Positions 9,078 through 17,880 of a stretch of 33,975 nucleotides of DNA are shown in pieces. Position 1 is the stretch's first letter. Each line of letters starts with the position of its first letter. A program made the position numbers and the translations under genes. The DNA comes from Prevotellaceae bacterium (GTDB taxonomy: Bacteria > Bacteroidota > Bacteroidia > Bacteroidales > Paludibacteraceae). Below the pieces are notes generated by a model. It ran no database searches and was not told the origin of the DNA. It saw only the letters and a program-made list of their open reading frames with translations. The stretch lies in NCBI GenBank assembly GCA_031261165.1, contig JAISJU010000031.1:1-33975 (forward strand), given 5' to 3'.

Positions 9078-9147
9078 TGATTGTAGGGGCGAGGCTTGCC
9101 CTCGCCCCTACAATCAACCAAATGAAAGGGCGGAAAATTTTCCGCCC
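9078..9147. repeat. Two adjacent palindromic repeats, TGATTGTAGGGGCGAGG/CCTCGCCCCTACAATCA and GGGCGGAAAATTTTCCGCCC
   Basis: 17-bp perfect arms at 9078-9094 and 9100-9116; second palindrome at 9128-9147. Confidence 0.9.
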
Positions 9148-9166
9148 CTACGAAGTTACGATATTC

Positions 9167-9679
9167 TTACGACAACAGAACAGACTTACGCCGAACAGCG
9201 ACAGAATTATTCAATGCCAACGACATATCAAACAATTCAATACCCATTGCTTGAAGTTTTTGTTTTGTTTCCTCCGGCAATGAATTAAATACTGTCGAAT
9301 TCACAAACCATACTGTACTTTCAATTTTTATTTTTGAACCATAAACAGAATTATTTACAGCCTGATGCAAAGAATCAACTGCCATTTTAATGGCGTTTGT
9401 ACTAACTGTTCCTAAATTAGTTGCATTCATAAATTCAATTTTAAGTGTTCCAACGTTTGAATCTGAAAATATTTTATCTAATGTGTCTTTATTTAAAGTT
9501 TTTGTGAATACTGCATCTGCAGAATGATTAGAACTGAACGAAACCACTAAATTTTTTGTAACCAAAGTTGGTTGTGGTTTCGGTTCTTCTTTGTCTTTGT
9601 CATCGCCGCAGGCGGTCATCATACTTGCTGTGGTTGCCACGCTTAGGGCAAGCATCAGGTAAAATAAAATCTTTTTCAT
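9167..9679 (-). CDS. Hypothetical lipoprotein
   Basis: MKKILFYLMLALSVATTASMMTACGDDKDKEEPKPQ: signal peptide with lipobox-like TAC and an acidic +2 to +4 stretch; strong upstream promoter. Confidence 0.7.
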   Translation of the reverse strand: MKKILFYLMLALSVATTASMMTACGDDKDKEEPKPQPTLVTKNLVVSFSSNHSADAVFTKTLNKDTLDKIFSDSNVGTLKIEFMNATNLGTVSTNAIKMAVDSLHQAVNNSVYGSKIKIESTVWFVNSTVFNSLPEETKQKLQAMGIELFDMSLALNNSVAVRRKSVLLS

Positions 9680-9719
9680 TGTGTTTTTGTTTTTAATTAT
9701 TAAATTTATTTTGATGGGG

Positions 9720-9751
9720 CAAAAGTAAAAGGGAATTTTGATATGTGCAAA
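9720..9751 (-). promoter_or_regulatory. Bacteroidota-type promoter for the lipoprotein gene: TTTG-N20-TACTTTTG
   Basis: Minus strand: CAAAAGTA (9720-9727) and CAAA (9748-9751). Confidence 0.7.
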
Positions 9752-9856
9752 TAAAATGATATGTTTTGCAACATAAAAATGTATATATGTATGAAAAAAT
9801 CAAATGTTGTGTTTTACAAGTGAAAAACTTCGCGGCTTTGCAACTTTGAGAACTTC

Positions 9857-9905
9857 GCGTTTAGTATAAAACTTGTTTTCTATAATATTTATTCATACTA
9901 AACGC
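9857..9905. repeat. Inverted repeat GCGTTTAGTAT ... ATACTAAACGC within a CGCAAAG-rich intergenic repeat
   Basis: Arms at 9857-9867 and 9895-9905. Confidence 0.75.
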
Positions 9906-9976
9906 AAAGTACGCTAAAACGCAAAGGCGCAAAGAAATATTACATTAATTCTTATATATTTGCCGCAGGAATTAAT

Positions 9977-10993
9977 TTACACCCCCACCCGCGCAAAAGG
10001 CACTTCGGTTATCTCGCAAAAATCTCCATCGGCATATTTAAACAGCCCTGTTTGGGCTATCATCGCGGCATTGTCCGTAGTGAAAGCGAATTTGGGAATA
10101 AATACATTCCAGCCGTATTTCTCGGCGTGTTGCACGAAAGCCTCGCGCAGGGCGGAGTTGGCAGACACGCCGCCCGCTACGGCAATTTCTTTTATCCGCA
10201 GTTCTTTTGCCGCGCGGCGCAGTTTGTCCATCAGGATTTCCACCACCGTCAGTTGCAGCGCGGCGCAGAGGTCGTTCTTGTTTTCCTCGATGAAATGGGG
10301 GTTTTCTTTCAACCTGTCGCGCAGGGTGTAGAGGAAAGAGGTTTTCAGTCCGCTGAAACTGTAATCGAAACCCGCGATTTGCGGTTTGCTGAACTTGAAG
10401 GCTCGCGGGTTGCCCTCTTTTGCCAAACGGTCTATCACGGGACCGCCCGGGTAGGGCAAACCCATCACTTTGGCGCACTTGTCGAACGCCTCGCCCGCCG
10501 CATCGTCTATCGTTTGCCCGATGACCTGCATTTCTTTGTAAGACTTTACCAAAATGATTTGCGAATTGCCGCCGGATACCAATAAACAGAGAAGGGGAAA
10601 TGTCGGCTGTTTGCTTTCTGCATATTTCTCTTTTACGAAATGTGCTAAAACGTGCGCCTGCAAGTGATTGACGTCAATGAGCGGAATGTCCAATGCCTGC
10701 GCCAGTCCTTTGGCAAACGATGTGCCGACCATCAGCGAGCCCATCAGCCCGGGTCCGCGCGTAAAGGCGATTGCGGACAGGTCTTCTTTCCGCACATTGG
10801 CGCGTTTCAACGCCTCGTGTACCACCGGAATGATGTTTTGCTGGTGCGCCCGCGATGCCAACTCCGGCACCACGCCGCCATACGCCTCGTGCACCGCCTG
10901 CCCCGCCGTAACATTCGACAGCAGGTAGCCATCGCTGATGACCGCTGCCGATGTGTCATCGCAGGAAGATTCTATGCCTAAAATGTTAATCAT
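9977..10993 (-). CDS. tsaD: tRNA N6-adenosine threonylcarbamoyltransferase TsaD
   Basis: INILGIESSCDDTSAAVI...GVVPELASRAHQQNIIPVV...LLVSGGNSQIILV: TsaD/Kae1 motifs. Confidence 0.95.
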   Translation of the reverse strand: MINILGIESSCDDTSAAVISDGYLLSNVTAGQAVHEAYGGVVPELASRAHQQNIIPVVHEALKRANVRKEDLSAIAFTRGPGLMGSLMVGTSFAKGLAQALDIPLIDVNHLQAHVLAHFVKEKYAESKQPTFPLLCLLVSGGNSQIILVKSYKEMQVIGQTIDDAAGEAFDKCAKVMGLPYPGGPVIDRLAKEGNPRAFKFSKPQIAGFDYSFSGLKTSFLYTLRDRLKENPHFIEENKNDLCAALQLTVVEILMDKLRRAAKELRIKEIAVAGGVSANSALREAFVQHAEKYGWNVFIPKFAFTTDNAAMIAQTGLFKYADGDFCEITEVPFARVGV

Positions 10994-12016
10994 CTAAAAT
11001 AAATATCCTTGTTCGTTATCAATTCTGTTTTTCCCCAAATGCTTATACGCCAAGTCCGTAACCTCGCGTCCGCGCGGCGTGCGCTTGAGAAAGCCCTCTT
11101 TGATGAGGAAAGGCTCATACACCTCTTCCACCGTTCCCGGGTCTTCGCTGATGGCGGTGGCGATGGTGGTCAGCCCAACGGGACCGCCTGCAAATTTGTC
11201 GATAAGGCAAGTGAGGATTTTGTTGTCTATTTCGTCAAGCCCGTATTTGTCGATGTTTAGGGCTTCGAGCGAGAAACAGGAAATGTCGTAGTCGATTTTT
11301 CCGTTACCTTTCACTTGTGCAAAGTCGCGCACGCGGCGCAAGAGCGCGTTGGCAATACGCGGCGTCCCGCGACTTCTGCCCGCAATTTCCGCCGCCGCCC
11401 GCTCATCGCACGGCACGTTGAGGATTTTTGCCGAGCGTTTGATGATTTCTTTCAAAATCTCGGTGTCGTAATATTCCAAGTGGCAGTTGATACCAAATCG
11501 CGCCCGCAAGGGGCTGGTGAGCATACCGCTGCGTGTGGTTGCGCCCACGAGCGTAAAGGGGTTGAGGTCAATCTGAATGCTCCGCGCCGAAGGACCTTTG
11601 TCTATCATTATGTCAATGCGGTAGTCCTCCATCGCCGAGTACAGGTATTCCTCCACCACAGGGCTGAGGCGGTGAATCTCGTCAATGAAAAGGACATCGT
11701 TCGGCTCCAGTCCGGTGAGCAGTCCCGCGAGGTCGCCCGGCTTGTCCAGCACGGGTCCCGATGTGATTTTAAATCCCACGCTGAGTTCGTTGGCTATGAT
11801 GTTCGAGAGCGTGGTTTTGCCCAACCCCGGAGGCCCGTGCAGTAGCACGTGGTCGAGTGCCTCGCCACGCATACGCGCCGCTTGCACAAAGATTTTGAGG
11901 TTTTCCACCACCTTGCTTTGCCCGTTGAAATCGGCGAAACTGAGTGGGCGCAGCACGTTTTCGTATTCTTTTTCGTGCTCGGCGGCTTTGGTTCTTATGT
12001 CGAAAGGTTGTTCCAT
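10994..12016 (-). CDS. ruvB: Holliday junction branch migration DNA helicase RuvB
   Basis: [56 protein letters not shown]...[23 protein letters not shown]. Confidence 0.97.
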   Translation of the reverse strand: MEQPFDIRTKAAEHEKEYENVLRPLSFADFNGQSKVVENLKIFVQAARMRGEALDHVLLHGPPGLGKTTLSNIIANELSVGFKITSGPVLDKPGDLAGLLTGLEPNDVLFIDEIHRLSPVVEEYLYSAMEDYRIDIMIDKGPSARSIQIDLNPFTLVGATTRSGMLTSPLRARFGINCHLEYYDTEILKEIIKRSAKILNVPCDERAAAEIAGRSRGTPRIANALLRRVRDFAQVKGNGKIDYDISCFSLEALNIDKYGLDEIDNKILTCLIDKFAGGPVGLTTIATAISEDPGTVEEVYEPFLIKEGFLKRTPRGREVTDLAYKHLGKNRIDNEQGYLF

Positions 12017-12034
12017 AATTTTCCGTGTGTGTTT

Positions 12035-12898
12035 TTATTCTTTTTTTGGCAATTTCGGGCTTGTCTGTTCTATTTTCTTTTCTTCGCTTGTTACACGGCG
12101 TTCAAGTTTTTTGATGTCTTCGGCAGGCGGCAGGTTTTCGGGTTTGATGCCGCGTTTTCCCAACATCTCACGCACAGTTTTGTTGTTTTGCACGTGTTCT
12201 TGGGTTATGGGTGTTTCGCCCTGCAAGTCGTCTTTTTCTACGTTATAATTGGTCATCTCGGTAGCAAGATTTTTGGCGGCAATGGTCAGCGTAGGCAAAA
12301 AATCTGCCAGCGGGCGCGAGGACTTTACACCCAAACGGTTTTTCATATCTTCGGTAGTAAAACCGCCAAACAGAGCCGTATCGCCTCGCGAGCGAATACG
12401 TGCAAAACCTTTGTCATCAACGCCTCGCTCATAAATATTTTGCGAAAGTTGTTTTTCGGCGGCACGTAATTTTTCCCGTGTTTCCAAGCGCGAAAATAAT
12501 TGCAGCCGTTCCTCAATCAGTTCCACTTTTCGTGTTTGAATGGCAAAATAACTTTGCGCAAAAGCGATTTCTTCTTTTTTCGGGTCGCCGTTTTGTGCAA
12601 TCAAATAACAGGCATAGCGCGTAAGCATAAAATCATTGACTTCGCGCTTTGCTCCGCTGCCCAATACGACCATTTTCGTGACCTCACGAAAATGGTCATT
12701 AATGCTGATATTCTGCGTTTTACACGATTCTACAGCACGGTTTATTGCCACTAAAAAATTTTCCCATCGGGCATAACCTAAAACAGCCTGCAAATCTCTC
12801 GCAAACCAAACTTCTATCTGCTCATTGTTCTCATTTTGAATGAATTGAACAACAGCATCAAACGCTGACTTATAATTTTGAATACTTAATTTGTCCAT
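12035..12898 (-). CDS. dinD: DNA damage-inducible protein D (DinD), BRO-N-like N-terminal domain
   Basis: VWFARDLQAVLGYARWENFLVAINRAVESCKTQ...DHFREVTKMV...YACYLIAQNGDPKKEEIAFAQSYFAIQTRKVELIEER. Confidence 0.88.
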   Translation of the reverse strand: MDKLSIQNYKSAFDAVVQFIQNENNEQIEVWFARDLQAVLGYARWENFLVAINRAVESCKTQNISINDHFREVTKMVVLGSGAKREVNDFMLTRYACYLIAQNGDPKKEEIAFAQSYFAIQTRKVELIEERLQLFSRLETREKLRAAEKQLSQNIYERGVDDKGFARIRSRGDTALFGGFTTEDMKNRLGVKSSRPLADFLPTLTIAAKNLATEMTNYNVEKDDLQGETPITQEHVQNNKTVREMLGKRGIKPENLPPAEDIKKLERRVTSEEKKIEQTSPKLPKKE

Positions 12899-12901
12899 TA
12901 T

Positions 12902-13825
12902 TTATTCTTCTTCATTTGTTGTTTTATTATGAATTATTTCCCAACATTGTTTAGCCAATTCAAAGGTTTCTCCATTGAAAACAAAAGTACATTCGCAGGA
13001 TTTGCGATTATTCCAATCAAAATAAGAATCATATTCCGGCTCTTGTTTTTGTTCGCAAGTACAACTTTGAGTTAAATCGTCCGTTTCATATTCTACGGAA
13101 ATTGTTTTAGTTTTGGGGTCGTATAATAATACTTCATTATAAGAACGGGATTCTACAGAATAAGAAAAATCATTTATCCATTCACCATCTTTGAATTGCA
13201 CTAATTCAATGCTTGTTTCAAAACAAGCATTACAACCTTGAACCCAACCTGTTAATACATACTTAGTTCCATCACTTGTATTGATAGTATCAATACCAAC
13301 ATAACCATCTCTTTTAAAAAAAGACTCGGAATCTCCTTCTGTCGAGTATTCTGCGTTAATTAAAGTTGAATTATCTCGATAAAACATGATTGAAAAACAT
13401 GAATGGTAAGAGCCACCACTGTTTTCATATAATTTGAAGTTATACAGTTTATTATCTTTCGACTTTATTATTCCTAATGCTGGTAAATCATTGTCGTTGA
13501 GTTTGTAAAATTCTTTGTGTTCAATAATTTTACCTATATTTTTAATAATTAAATCTTGAAAGAACATGATTGCATCGTGAGCTTCAATAGAATCTTTTTT
13601 AGTGGGGATACAATCATTATTATAACTTACTATTTCTTTGATTTCTTTCTTTGTTAATCCCAATTCTTTAACACTATAGTACTCTCCAAAAGGAGTGAGT
13701 CCATCATAAACATTCAAATACCGATTTGTTTCTTCAATCAGTTTTTCAAAATTTCCCGTTTTTTGTCCATACACCACCGAAGTGGATAGGATAGCAATCA
13801 GCAATATAGATAATAGTTGTTTCAT
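12902..13825 (-). CDS. Hypothetical secreted protein
   Basis: Start set at MKQLLSILLIAILSTSVVYGQKTG (signal peptide); no family recognised. Confidence 0.65.
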   Translation of the reverse strand: MKQLLSILLIAILSTSVVYGQKTGNFEKLIEETNRYLNVYDGLTPFGEYYSVKELGLTKKEIKEIVSYNNDCIPTKKDSIEAHDAIMFFQDLIIKNIGKIIEHKEFYKLNDNDLPALGIIKSKDNKLYNFKLYENSGGSYHSCFSIMFYRDNSTLINAEYSTEGDSESFFKRDGYVGIDTINTSDGTKYVLTGWVQGCNACFETSIELVQFKDGEWINDFSYSVESRSYNEVLLYDPKTKTISVEYETDDLTQSCTCEQKQEPEYDSYFDWNNRKSCECTFVFNGETFELAKQCWEIIHNKTTNEEE

Positions 13826-14019
13826 TGTAAAAATGGTATTATTTTTATCTTTTTCGTTCAAGAAATCCCGTAAATTCTTCCAAAAAGTGTCTCAACCCTT
13901 TGCAGTGTCCGTCAACTAAAAAAGCGAGCAATGTTATATTTTCCTGTCTTCGTGTAATTCAATTTTTTACACGAAAAATCACGAAGTTTTAAAATGTTAC
14001 AATAATTATTTTGATATAC

Positions 14020-14523
14020 TTATCTAAAATAAACATTCTCAAAAATCACCTTCTTCATTTTCTCAAATTCGCTTTCATCCCCCAAATCGCCACTACTCAT
14101 TATCCGCATATCTACCGGATTTTTCTCTGCGCTGTAAGGCGGTTGTGTATAAGGGAAACGCCACAGTGTCATTCCCAAACGCTCATAAAACTGTATACGT
14201 TTTTCGGCAACAGGATTTTCGGGCGGCTCTACTTCCAGAACAACGGTGAGCCGGGCATTTTTCAGAAAATCGTTAAACATCTTTGTGCCGTGTCCGCCGC
14301 CTCTAAACGGCTCTGCAACGGCAAAATGCTCTACATAAATAAACTGCTCAAATGTCCAATAAATAATAAAGCCCAATAGTTCGCCGTTCAGGTGTTCAAT
14401 CTGAATGTGCATATCGTTTTCTTCGGCGAAAAGTTTTTGTAACTCGTCAAAACCTCGCCTTTCGTCCGGTGGAAAAGCCGTTTCGTACAGGTGTTTTATG
14501 GGGTTGATAGTTTCTGTTTTCAT
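14020..14523 (-). CDS. GNAT family N-acetyltransferase
   Basis: IYVEHFAVAEPFRGGGHGTKMFNDFLKN: acetyl-CoA binding loop; ATG overlaps the gldA stop codon (TAATG). Confidence 0.85.
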   Translation of the reverse strand: MKTETINPIKHLYETAFPPDERRGFDELQKLFAEENDMHIQIEHLNGELLGFIIYWTFEQFIYVEHFAVAEPFRGGGHGTKMFNDFLKNARLTVVLEVEPPENPVAEKRIQFYERLGMTLWRFPYTQPPYSAEKNPVDMRIMSSGDLGDESEFEKMKKVIFENVYFR

Positions 14524-15413
14524 TATTTCGTCAATTCCCTAAATACCTCTTCCATATTCTGTTCTTTTTGCTTCAAAGTTTTAATCATCAAACCTTTGTT
14601 AAGTGCCGTTTGGAAAATATCGGAACGAATATCGCGGGTGGCTTGTATCTCAATAATGTTCGATGAAATGGGCGAAATCTGAATGATGCCCGCGATGGCG
14701 GAAAAATGCTGCTCGTCAATTGGCTGTTCGGTTTCCACCACGAAATCAAGCGTTTCGGTGAGCATACTTTGGGCATCGTCTGCCACGAGTTGCCCTTTGT
14801 TGATAATCATTACCCGCTGGCATATTGCTTTGACTTCCTGCATAATATGTGTGCTGAGCATCACCGTTTTTTCTTTGCCGGTTTCGATGATGAGGTTACG
14901 CACATCGACCACCTGATTGGGGTCAAGTCCGGTGGTTGGCTCGTCAAGGATAAGCACCTGCGGGTCGTGTATCAACGCCTGCGCCAAGCCGACACGCTGG
15001 CGGTAGCCTTTGGACAGTTGCCCGATTTTCTTACGGTATTCTTCGGTCAGACCGGTTTTCTGCACCATTTCATCGACCTTTTTTGCGCTCTCGCGCCCCA
15101 TTCCGTAACTTTTTGCCACGAAAAGCAGGTATTCTTTCACGTACATATCCAAGTACAGCGGATTGTGTTCGGGCAGGTAGCCAATCATACGTTTTGCCTC
15201 GATGGGCGCGGTGCGGATATTGATGCCTGCGACCTCCGCATTGCCGGTGAAATCGGGGATAAATCCGGTGATGATTTTCATCATTGTGGATTTGCCCGCG
15301 CCGTTGGGACCGAGAAAACCGACTATTTGCCCCGATGGAATATTAAAGGATACGTTGTCCAACACCTGTTGGCTGCCGTACTTTTTGCTGATATTTTCTA
15401 CTTTGATGGACAT
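14523..15413 (-). CDS. gldA: ABC transporter ATP-binding protein, gliding motility GldA-like
   Basis: MSIKVENISKKYGSQQVLDNVSFNIPSGQIVGFLGPNGAGKSTMMKIITGF...LSKGYRQRVGLAQALIHDPQVLILDEPTTGLDPNQ. Confidence 0.85.
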   Translation of the reverse strand: MSIKVENISKKYGSQQVLDNVSFNIPSGQIVGFLGPNGAGKSTMMKIITGFIPDFTGNAEVAGINIRTAPIEAKRMIGYLPEHNPLYLDMYVKEYLLFVAKSYGMGRESAKKVDEMVQKTGLTEEYRKKIGQLSKGYRQRVGLAQALIHDPQVLILDEPTTGLDPNQVVDVRNLIIETGKEKTVMLSTHIMQEVKAICQRVMIINKGQLVADDAQSMLTETLDFVVETEQPIDEQHFSAIAGIIQISPISSNIIEIQATRDIRSDIFQTALNKGLMIKTLKQKEQNMEEVFRELTK

Positions 15414-15539
15414 AAAAATTATTTTATTGGGCAAAGGTAGTGAAAAATGAAGAATGAAGAATGAAGAATGAAGAATTTTCTTTGAAAAAATCAAATTCAT
15501 AAAAAAAGTTCCTATCTTTGTACTTTGTAATTATAAACT

Positions 15540-17018
15540 ATGCTGAGCCAACATCTGCAACAATCACTTCAACAAAAAATGTCGCCGCTGCAACTGCAAG
15601 TAGTCAAGTTGCTGGGCGTTACTTCGGTGGAGTTGGAAGACGTGATTCGGAAAGAAATAGAAGAAAATCCTGCGCTCGAAGAGGGTAGGGAAGAGGCTGA
15701 CTTTGACGCGGAAATGGAAAATAATGCCGATGAAATGGAAGAATTCGGCAAGAAGGAAGACGATGATTTCAACCTCGAAGATTATTTTGGCGATGACGAG
15801 GATACGCCCGATTACAAATTGAGCGTAAATAATTATTCGCCCGACAATGAGCGGAACGAAGTGCCGACAAGCGCAACGGTGTCGTTTCACGAACATTTGC
15901 TCAACCAACTCGGCGAACGAACGCTCTCGGCAGACGACTGCTTTTTGGCGGAATACATCATCGGCAATATTGATGATGACGGCTACCTGAAACGCTCGGC
16001 GGAAGAAATGGCAGACGATATTTTGTTTCAAACCTCGAAATCGGTGGCACCGTCAAAAATAGCAGATTTAATCGAGATAATTCAGGATTTTGACCCCACA
16101 GGCGTGGGCGCAAGAAATTTGCAGGAATGCCTGCTGTTGCAAATCAACAGAAAAATCAAGAGCCGAGAGCCAAAGAATGACAGCATTCTTCATTCTTCAT
16201 TTTCCATACTTCATTCCTGTTTCGACGATTTCAGTAAACGGCATTACGACAAAATAATGAAGAAACTGAATATCAGCGAAGAAGAATTGAAACAAGCCAT
16301 TGCCGAAATAACGAAACTCAACCCCAAGCCCGGCAATGCGTGGGATAACCTGTGGGAAAAGAAAACGACTGAAATAACGCCCGATTTTGTTGTAGAAAAT
16401 ATCAATGGCGAACTCGTATTGAGCCTCTGCGGCGGCGATGCGCCCGAACTGCGCGTAAATAAAACTTATTCGGAAATGCTGCAAAGTTTTTCGGAAAGCA
16501 AAAAGCAAAGCCGCGAGGCAAAAGATGCCGTTGTGTTTGTGAAACAAAAACTTGACGCGGCAAAATGGTTTATCGAGGCGGTCAAGCAACGCCAAAACAC
16601 GCTGCTCACGACAATGAACGCCATTGTACGCCTGCAAAAAGACTATTTTCTGACCAGCGACAGCGCACGGCTCAAACCAATGATAATGAAAGATGTAGCC
16701 GATGTGGCGGGTTTCGATATTTCCACCATTTCGCGCGTGTGCAGCAACCGTTATGTGGAAACGGATTTCGGCATTTTCCCGCTCAAACACTTTTTTACAG
16801 AAGCGGCGCAAACCGAAAGCGGCGAGGAAGTTTCCACCCGCGAAATAAAAAACCTGCTCGCGGAATACATTAATAATGAAGACAAACGCCAACCGCTGAC
16901 AGACGACACGCTCGCGGCAATGCTCAAAACGCGCGGCTTTATCACAGCGCGGCGCACGGTGGCAAAATATCGCGACCAACTCGGCATACCGGTGGCGCGG
17001 CTGCGGAAAGATATATGA
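15540..17018 (+). CDS. rpoN: RNA polymerase sigma-54 factor RpoN
   Basis: LSQHLQQSLQQKMSPLQLQVVKLLGVTSVELEDVIRKEIEENPALEE...FDISTISRVCSNRYVETDFGIFPLKHFF...RRTVAKYRDQLGIPVARLRKDI (RpoN-box variant). Confidence 0.96.
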   Translation: MLSQHLQQSLQQKMSPLQLQVVKLLGVTSVELEDVIRKEIEENPALEEGREEADFDAEMENNADEMEEFGKKEDDDFNLEDYFGDDEDTPDYKLSVNNYSPDNERNEVPTSATVSFHEHLLNQLGERTLSADDCFLAEYIIGNIDDDGYLKRSAEEMADDILFQTSKSVAPSKIADLIEIIQDFDPTGVGARNLQECLLLQINRKIKSREPKNDSILHSSFSILHSCFDDFSKRHYDKIMKKLNISEEELKQAIAEITKLNPKPGNAWDNLWEKKTTEITPDFVVENINGELVLSLCGGDAPELRVNKTYSEMLQSFSESKKQSREAKDAVVFVKQKLDAAKWFIEAVKQRQNTLLTTMNAIVRLQKDYFLTSDSARLKPMIMKDVADVAGFDISTISRVCSNRYVETDFGIFPLKHFFTEAAQTESGEEVSTREIKNLLAEYINNEDKRQPLTDDTLAAMLKTRGFITARRTVAKYRDQLGIPVARLRKDI

Positions 17019-17162
17019 TGTTCAATTAATCTCTTTCCGTACCATTTTTGTTTCTAAAATATCTCTAATCAAGCAAAAACATTTTTCCACTTTTTTTACT
17101 TTTTTCTTCCCGATTTCCAATAATAATAATCTGAAAATAAGCATTTTGCCTTTTTCTGCCTA

Positions 17163-17194
17163 CTTGTTTTTATTTACTTCCTGTTTTACCTTTG
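17163..17194 (+). promoter_or_regulatory. Bacteroidota-type promoter, CTTG-N20-TACCTTTG, upstream of the DJ-1/PfpI gene
   Basis: -7 element TACCTTTG at 17187-17194; imperfect -33 element CTTG at 17163-17166. Confidence 0.5.
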
Positions 17195-17264
17195 CAGCAC
17201 TTTTGTACCTTTACAATGACAAAGTAAGTAAATTTATTTATTCACTAAACAAAAAATCAGTATT

Positions 17265-17792
17265 ATGGAAAAGAAAGTTGCAGTATTAGCAGTAAATCCG
17301 GTAAACGGGGCAGGATTGTTCCAATATTTGGAAGCATTCTTTGAAAACGGTATTCCGTACAAAACCTTTGCGGTAGCGGAAACCACGCAGATTAAAACCA
17401 ATTCGGGCATTTCTCTGCAAACGGACGATGTAGTCGCCAATTTGAGAGGCAACGAAGATGCGTATGACGCGCTTGTGTTTGCCTGCGGCGATGCGATGCC
17501 GAAATTTTCCGAAAATGCGGGGAAACCCGAATATCAGGACTTGTTGGCGGTAATCAAAACCTTTGGCGACAAGGGAAAATTGCTCATTGGGCATTGCGTG
17601 GGCGGTCTGTTGTTCGACATTACAGGCATTGCAGCGGGCAAACGCTTGGCATTACACCCATTTGTTAAAGGGGCAGTGAAAGGTGCTATCGGCACTGATG
17701 CGCCTTTTGTGATTGACAGAAACTTTTATACCGCTCAAACCGAAACGACATTACATTTGTTGTTGCAGGAATTGCTGAAAGTGTTGAAGTAA
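17265..17792 (+). CDS. DJ-1/PfpI family protein
   Basis: KKVAVLAVNPVNGAGLFQYLEAF...YDALVFACGDAMPKF...GKLLIGHCVGGLLFD: nucleophile-elbow Cys. Confidence 0.8.
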   Translation: MEKKVAVLAVNPVNGAGLFQYLEAFFENGIPYKTFAVAETTQIKTNSGISLQTDDVVANLRGNEDAYDALVFACGDAMPKFSENAGKPEYQDLLAVIKTFGDKGKLLIGHCVGGLLFDITGIAAGKRLALHPFVKGAVKGAIGTDAPFVIDRNFYTAQTETTLHLLLQELLKVLK

Positions 17793-17816
17793 CAATCTGT
17801 ATTACGGACAATCATT

Positions 17817-17862
17817 AACGGTTATCATTATTTGAGATAAATAATGATAACCGTTTTTTTTT
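17817..17862. terminator. Strong bidirectional rho-independent terminator between convergent genes
   Basis: AACGGTTATCATTATTT-GAGAT-AAATAATGATAACCGTT followed by T-run; 17-bp perfect stem. Confidence 0.92.
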
Positions 17863-17880
17863 ATAATGCAAAAAAAAGTT

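Noticed and set aside
14706-15440. 244-aa plus-strand ORF
   Set aside because: Antisense to gldA, whose ABC motifs are unambiguous.
16197-16979. 260-aa minus-strand ORF
   Set aside because: Antisense to rpoN, which has clear sigma-54 motifs.
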